A stretch of 64,000 nucleotides of DNA, taken from positions 14,662,829-14,726,828 of the forward strand of contig CM029640.1 in NCBI GenBank assembly GCA_017311315.1, given 5' to 3'. This document shows positions 59,150 to 64,000 of the stretch, piece by piece. Source of the DNA: Dendrocalamus latiflorus (taxonomy: Eukaryota > Streptophyta > Magnoliopsida > Poales > Poaceae). The notes under the pieces are model-generated. The model worked only from the letters and a program-made list of their open reading frames with translations. It had not been told where the DNA came from and ran no database searches. Position 1 is the first letter of the stretch. Each line of letters opens with the position of its first letter. The translations under genes were made by a program, and so were the position numbers.

Positions 59150-59545
59150 ATGGCATAGCTGGATCAGTGCGCGGGTACAGAGTGCACGGTCGCCTGTGCT
59201 CTCGGCACGGAGGGCCGGGGCAGAGGCACGGGGCCGCCGCCGGAGAGAGGCACGGCGGGCGGCGGCAGGGAGCGACGTGCGGGCACAGAGTGCACGGGCG
59301 CGGCTGCTCTCGGCACAGAGGGCGGGAGCACAACAAGAGGGCTAGAGGAGAGAGGCACGGCGGCCGACGGCAGGGAGCGACGGGCGATCGATGGAGCGAC
59401 GAAATTGTTTCCTTTTTTTCTCGATGATTGATCGTAGGAAGAGAAAGTAGAAGCCGCGATCCCCGGGCGGACAGTGTTGAATCGCGGGCGGGCGCCTCGT
59501 GTTGAAGCCTCGCGTTGAAGCCTACGTTCCATCCAGGCCGCACGA
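59150..59545. repeat. G+C-rich block, repeat of GCACGG words
   Basis: Phrases such as GGCACGGCGGGCGGCGGCAGG and GTGCACGG(T/G)CGC recur. It shows open frames on both strands, which I regard as compositional. The 3' part (CCGGGCGGACAGTGTTGAA and on) is shared with 60638. Confidence 0.6.
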
Positions 59546-59580
59546 TTGGGTTGAAGCTAGGGAGAGTTTTTTTTAGCCCT

Positions 59581-59826
59581 TGATTTTAATGAAGACAATT
59601 TGTTGGGTGCATTTTTGTGGGTGCACGAAGGTTGGTGTTCTCAGCGGGGGACGTATTCTTGGGTGGACTGAGTGTAATTTCAATTGGTCAATTATAGTAG
59701 AGATGATTTTAATGAAGACAATTTGCTGGGTGCATTTTTGTGGGTGCACGAAGGTTGGTGCTCTCAGCGGGGGACGTATTCTTGGGTGGACTGAGTGTAA
59801 TTTTAATTGGTCAATTATAGTAGAGA
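59581..59826 (-). repeat. tandem duplication of the Helitron 5' terminus, 2 x 123 bp
   Basis: Units 59581-59703 and 59704-59826 each end in the TAGTAGAGA terminus and are near-identical. A third unit lies at 60757-60879. On the - strand each starts TCTCTACTATAATTG. Confidence 0.93.
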
Positions 59827-59950
59827 TGCCCGGACTGGCCAGTGGCCACCCCACAAAAGAAATCATGGAATTCCGTCTTAAAAAAAAGACGAACGACATG
59901 AAAAGAACTCGTAGACTGCAATAAATCTGGGAGGTGGACGCAACTCCTAA

Positions 59951-60233
59951 GGGCATCTCCAATGGTTATAGCTAGCAACTAACTATAAGACTTCCATATC
60001 ATCTATATAGTACACACTAAAGTTAGCATTCTAAAGAACTATCTATAAGGATAGCTATTTCATGCTTACATGCACACACAGAATTTATGGAGGCTGCCTC
60101 GTTTGGCGCTATAGACTATCTCTAGAGCTGTAGAGAGCTGCGTTCTCTTTCTTCATTTAATATCTTCCACGTAGGACAGTTGATGACATGGACTCTCTTG
60201 TAGATAGCTCCTATAGATCCATTGGAGATGCTC
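59951..60233. mobile_element. Tourist MITE (PIF/Harbinger type), 283 bp
   Basis: TIR GGGCATCTCCAATGG and its complement CCATTGGAGATGCTC, flanked by the 3-bp target duplication TAA (59948-59950, 60234-60236). No coding capacity. Confidence 0.93.
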
Positions 60234-60239
60234 TAAGTC

Positions 60240-60640
60240 GACGGGTAATCCAACGAGGCGGCTACTCCTCGGGAAGCACGCAACACCTGTAGCAAAAGCT
60301 TCCCCGATGAGAACCAGCGCACGTGCCCACCTGTATTGATCTATACACTCTGGCACGCGGGCCCCGTACGGCAGTAGGGGCGAGGCGCGGGGGCACTTGA
60401 CGCCACGCGATTGGCCGGCTTCGTCCACTGCCCCGACGGCGACTTGCCCGCCTCTTCTTAAACCTCTCTCGCTGCGTGCACGCCGCCCGCACGGGAGAAG
60501 AGAAATTCCAGAGCGCGCCTGACGTTCGCCGGCGTCGTCGACCAAGGAATACGAGGAGAGGGGGATCGAAGAATCTCGGAACGTGCGCGCCGAGATCGGA
60601 TTCGCTGTATCCGTTTATTATCTCTCTAGGCGGCGTGTCC
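60240..60640 (+). other. G+C-rich promoter/leader-like segment
   Basis: Contains an initiator-like CTCTTCTTAAACCTCTCTCGCTGC-type context near 60450 and a purine-rich leader (60540-60590). Open frames on both strands lack domains. It may be a captured gene start within a second Helitron ending at 60879. Confidence 0.3.
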
Positions 60641-60879
60641 CGGGCGGACAGTGTTGAATCGCGGGCGGACGCCTCGTGTTGAAGCCTCGCGTTGAAGCCT
60701 ACGTTCCATCCAGGCTGCACGATTGGGTTGAAGCTAGGGAGAGTTTTTTTAGCCCTTGATTTTAATGAAGACAATTTGCTGGGTGCATTTTTGTGGGTGC
60801 ACGAAGGTTGATGCTCTCAGCGGGGGACGTATTCTTGGGTGGACTGAGTGTAATTTCAATTGATCAATTATAGTAGAGA
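60638..60879 (-). mobile_element. second Helitron 5' end (242 bp shared)
   Basis: Matches 59460-59703 from CCGGGCGGACAGTG to TAGTAGAGA, followed by T and then by unit copy 4. The 3' end of this second element was not found. Confidence 0.65.
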
Positions 60880-60883
60880 TCTT

Positions 60884-63060
60884 CGTCGACGTGGGCGCCA
60901 GTGCCTCGCCTAGCCGCCGCGCGTCAAGCAGCTGAGGGAAGCACACCCAAACAGCCAAGCTACGATTGAGTGAGGCAGAGGCGGTGAGACTTGGGATGAT
61001 TCGTCTCATGGGGTTAGTCTAGAGATGTCGTTGGGCCTAGGTGCTTGCTGGACCATGATATACGGCTACTGCCAATTGGACTAATGGGCTATGCTGGTTC
61101 GTTGCATTGCCGCCGTAAGCCATTCATCATTTCATGCTTGTGCAGCTGCACTCCCGTTGGCCGGTTCCTGGGAAGTCGCCGCAGGGGGCTACGCCCACTG
61201 CTCACCACCGGGAGGCTCGTCGGGCGGTGGCACCACCTCACATGTTTCTTTTTCGAAATTTTACCTGTGAGTAGGCTGGGGCTGGCGAATGGACTAAATA
61301 CGGATCATTGAAGCCAGTGTAGTAGTATAACCTAAACTATCTGTAACCAGCGACTTGAAACTGTAGCATCGATTTGGTCCATCCATCTTAGATCGGGTGG
61401 CCCATAATCACGTAAAATCATAGCACTGTTTACCCTGTAACTTCCCTTCTCAAAGTAAGAATCCTCTTCCTAGAGTTTCTTTCATCAGCTGTCGCAAAGT
61501 TATTTGGATTGTGACTGGTAGCAGGGGACATAAAGCGCTCCATGTCAGATCCAAATGTATCAGTTTGATAAGAAAACAATAGCTGCATATAACGAAGTCT
61601 TACACTGTAGCAAGATGCATTGTACATAGACACTTCATCGTACAAAAATAACGATGAATTTGTTGCCATATCCATTTTTTGTACAGCTGTCAGGTCTACT
61701 CCAAATCTCGGATCACCCTGTGCACGGAATGTATAACATTTTTTTAGGGATCTTTGATATGGGCCTGTTTACTTTTGTTTTTCACAGCATAGGTGATGAG
61801 GTCCGGGGCACGGAAAATCAAAAACTTTCAATGGCAGTACAAACCGAACACAAATCTGCGAAGAGCACTCAGCCCATATCGAAATATTCAGCCTGCAAAC
61901 AAAATCTGACCCGTTATGCACAAACCCGCGAAGAACAGTAAGCCCATATCAAATTCACAGCCCACAATCGTGTCCAGTCCAGTATCAATGGGACCACGCG
62001 CTCAATCCCCCGTCAAACCACCAATGTTGCCATCAAACCACGGTCCGACAGTCCCTATCACAAAAACCCCAAGAAAAAAATGGGAAAAATAGTATCGCCT
62101 GCTTAACCCGCCAGACGAGCTAATAAACAGACTGAAAGAAGGAATCGGAATCCTCTGCTCGCCAGACGTGCATTCTCCTCTTCACTCCCAAAATCGTGCG
62201 GACGTTGCTTCAGTCCGGCGACGGCGAGGCTTTTGTATTCGCCGGAGTCATCGCCGACCACCACCACTCCTCGTATTCACTCTCTTAGGTGAGTGCATCT
62301 AAACTTCACACTTCTTTTCTGCTGCGCATAGGCGATGTTTAGCAATTAGCCCCCTTCCCGCTCGCCGGCATGAGCACCACCATATTCGCCGGCTGCCGTC
62401 CTGCCCCCAACCAGCGTTCACGGCCATGGCATCATCGGAACTCCTCTAAAGAGTGCCTCCAGCGCGGCAGTGCCCGTGCATCCCCGTCTTTCTTAATTCT
62501 TGCCTTCTTGGGGGTTGGGACGAGCTCATCCGACCGAGCTGCCTGAACTTAGGATCACGGTTAGCCAGTTATTACTCGTAGTGCGACCGAGCTGCCTACC
62601 ACAGAATTTTTCATCCCCCACGGCGGCCTGTGCTGCCCGAGTTAGCCTCACTTGCACAGCGCTTTCAATTCTGTCATGTAGTATGTTGATGCTCAGTTTT
62701 TGATATACTGTTGTTCCTCGTAACCTCTCTCGTTTAAACTCAAAAGAAACCGAAAGCAAAATCTTGCGTGTTCGTCCGATCAAGGTGGTCGCCGGAGAAA
62801 CCTTCATTACTCTGCTTTGCCGGTTGCCGACTTGCGCCGTGTCAGCGCCACAAAGAACTCTGCCAACCTTCGACACCGTCCGACCACCGCAGTTCCTGTC
62901 GAGCTCCGCCTGCAGATCCGTGTAGAGATGTCCAGTGTCGGAAAATTAGCGTTTACATGAAAATCCTGCCGTTAAGAGCTGGTAATGATACTTTTAAAAA
63001 GATTGTTTTTTTCCCAGCGTCGTTAAAATGTTGACCCGTAAACCTACCTACACTACACTT
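60884..63060 (+). repeat. dispersed unit, copy 4, including KEN-gene leader
   Basis: Order: 60898-61017 matches 44500-44673; 61020-61617 matches 45565-46211; 61617-61785 matches 46612-46779; 61787-62290 matches 51591-52080; and 62630-63060 matches 52300-52625. It carries the same leader exon with its GTGAGTGCA-type donor (62289) but no coding exon inside the window. The 51591-like region is present without the 4.8-kb Helitron. Confidence 0.85.
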
Positions 63061-63540
63061 CTGCCGCCAATGTTTTGACTAAAAAAAGCACGGATCATTG
63101 TTGAGTTTAAAAAACGCTCTGCTCGAGATTTACTCAACAATGGGCCCAAAAGATGGAAGGTGTTATTTGGCATACTTCATAGCACAAATGTTCTGGGGAT
63201 TATCTGAATTCCTCTGGCTACGCACTTGAACTCATGCTTTAAGGAGATTACTGAACTGACAACAACATAATGTGTATTTGTTCTTTGTGATAACCTAATA
63301 GGAGGTAGGATAAGTGTTTGCTGTTTTTTTATATGCAACAATTTTATGTGGGCACATTTGCAGACTCTCTTTTTTCTTACACTTCCTATATTTATTTATG
63401 GCAAAACCAATCTGTTTTTCATTATACCTGTTCGATTTGAACTGCCTAAAATCCAACTTAGCAAATGCGCGAATTTTTTGTACGGATAATCCGTTTTTTA
63501 TTCGAAAATACATAAATATACCCGCGACAACATTTTTTAC
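63061..63540. other. no gene or element recognised
   Basis: A+T-rich sequence that does not match the other unit copies. No open frame with a recognisable domain. Confidence 0.4.
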
Positions 63541-63654
63541 AAAAATAGTCTCCAGTCGCCACCCCATTGGGCGACTGCTGCCTTTCGCCCAACCGGGAGG
63601 CGACATTTAGGGAATATGTGTACCGTTGGGCGACTTCTTCAATCGCTGTACGGT

Positions 63655-63747
63655 TGAGCGACTGCAATTGCAGTCGCCCAACGGTTGAGCGACTTGAATT
63701 GCAGTCGCCCAACGGTTGAGCGACTGCAATTGCAGTCGCCCAACGGT
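63655..63747. repeat. three tandem 31-bp units with 20-bp palindrome
   Basis: Units start at 63655, 63686 and 63717. The core GCGACTGCAATTGCAGTCGC is a perfect palindrome in units 1 and 3, and the middle unit has one altered dinucleotide. Degenerate GGGCGACT / AGTCGCCC words extend from about 63552 to 63765. Confidence 0.95.
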
Positions 63748-63765
63748 AGGGCGACTTTACTCAGT

Positions 63766-64000
63766 CCCCGTGAATTTTTAGAGTTTTATCAATTTTGTAG
63801 TTTTAAACTGGAAAAAAATATGGTATAGTTGTAATAAAAGTTTATGTTTATTGTATGTTGTAGGTGCATTTAAAATTTTGAGAAATTTTTTTTAAGTAAA
63901 ATTGACTGTAGAACGTTTGATATATACATTGGTATGTTTTAAGGGTTTGCAATCCGCGTGAATTTTGTATGTTTTGTCAATTTTGTAGTTATAAACTGCG
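63766..64000. repeat. A+T-rich sequence with an incomplete direct repeat
   Basis: GTGAATTTTTAGAGTTTTAT with TCAATTTTGTAGTT (63769-63806) recurs in related form at 63958-63998, about 190 bp apart, at the window edge. It may be the start of a longer tandem array, or part of a transposon carrying the palindromic units. Confidence 0.5.

Larger units (their letters stand above)
57503..59826 (-). mobile_element. Helitron-like element, reverse orientation
   Basis: On the - strand it begins TCTCTACTATAATTG (59826), preceded by A. It ends near 57503 in GCGTTAGCACGGACACTATACTAT, which closely parallels the 3' end of the Helitron at 51590 apart from a last-base change. It contains the ACGACCAC/GTGGTCGT array, a G+C-rich block (59150-59540) and a tandem duplication of its own 5' terminus. 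No Rep/helicase, so non-autonomous. Confidence 0.6.

Noticed and set aside
59148..59543. 122-131 codon frames on the - strand
   Set aside because: G+C-rich repeat composition in a Helitron-like element; overlapping frames on both strands and no domain.
1..64000. tRNA, rRNA or microRNA genes
   Set aside because: I looked for cloverleaf A/B-box pairs, rRNA words and clean short hairpins with flanking context and found none that I could support by eye.

Overview
This window looks like intergenic to heterochromatic DNA from a grass (Poaceae). It is A+T-rich and intron-rich, with almost no intact host genes and a deep stack of nested plant transposons: hAT, CACTA/En-Spm, PIF/Harbinger-Tourist, Helitrons, Ty1/copia, Ty3/gypsy and L1-type LINE. 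Several gene remnants match plant families (a reticulon-like RTNLB gene, an E2F-partner DP exon). Grass is an inference from the TE types; the exact species cannot be read from the sequence.

Layout. (1) 1-8.94 kb: a broken reticulon-like gene on the + strand, six exon remnants. Its second intron carries an LTR-like insertion (TSD TTTGC), which itself carries a hAT element (3706-7674) whose transposase reading frame is open across four predicted exons. (2) 9-11.3 kb: small TE fragments (short LTR, hAT MITE, copia 3' end, PIF/Harbinger end). (3) 11.3-35.6 kb: one copy of a dispersed locus ('unit') split first by a LINE (11.62-14.97 kb, itself hit by a 942-bp hAT) and then by a 19-kb CACTA element (15510-34522, TSD TAA). 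The CACTA carries a dead TNP2 gene and a second TnpA/Ulp1-type gene. Its TNP2 gene contains Ty3/gypsy sequence, and a 2,920-bp segment of the result is duplicated 9,361 bp away. (4) 35.6-39.9 kb: unassigned remnants and a 1.97-kb non-autonomous hAT. (5) 40-54 kb: the most complete copy of the unit, interrupted by a second CACTA relic, an 879-bp hAT and two Helitron-like insertions (the 4.8-kb one carrying captured exons). It ends in the only apparently intact host-type gene, a 286-codon ORF at 53179-54039 that I read as a truncated pseudokinase joined to an IRE1/RNase L-like KEN domain. (6) 54-57.5 kb: LTR-like and tandem-repeat sequence and a third, heavily deleted unit copy. (7) 57.5-60.9 kb: a reverse-strand Helitron-like element with a dense array of an ACGACCAC/GTGGTCGT motif, a Tourist MITE and a second Helitron 5' terminus. 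(8) 60.9-64 kb: a fourth unit copy that repeats the 5' leader of the KEN-like gene, then an array of 31-bp palindromic repeats.

How the parts fit. Copies of the unit at 11.3-35.6, 40-54, 56.1-57.45 and 60.9-63.06 kb act as empty sites for one another and confirm most insertion boundaries. The simplest reading is a tandemly duplicated locus with a KEN-like gene at its 3' end, later inflated by TEs. The TE machinery is mostly dead (stop codons in TNP2, gypsy pol, LINE). The clear exception is the hAT at 3.7-7.7 kb, which could still be autonomous. All calls come from reading the sequence; no searches were run.
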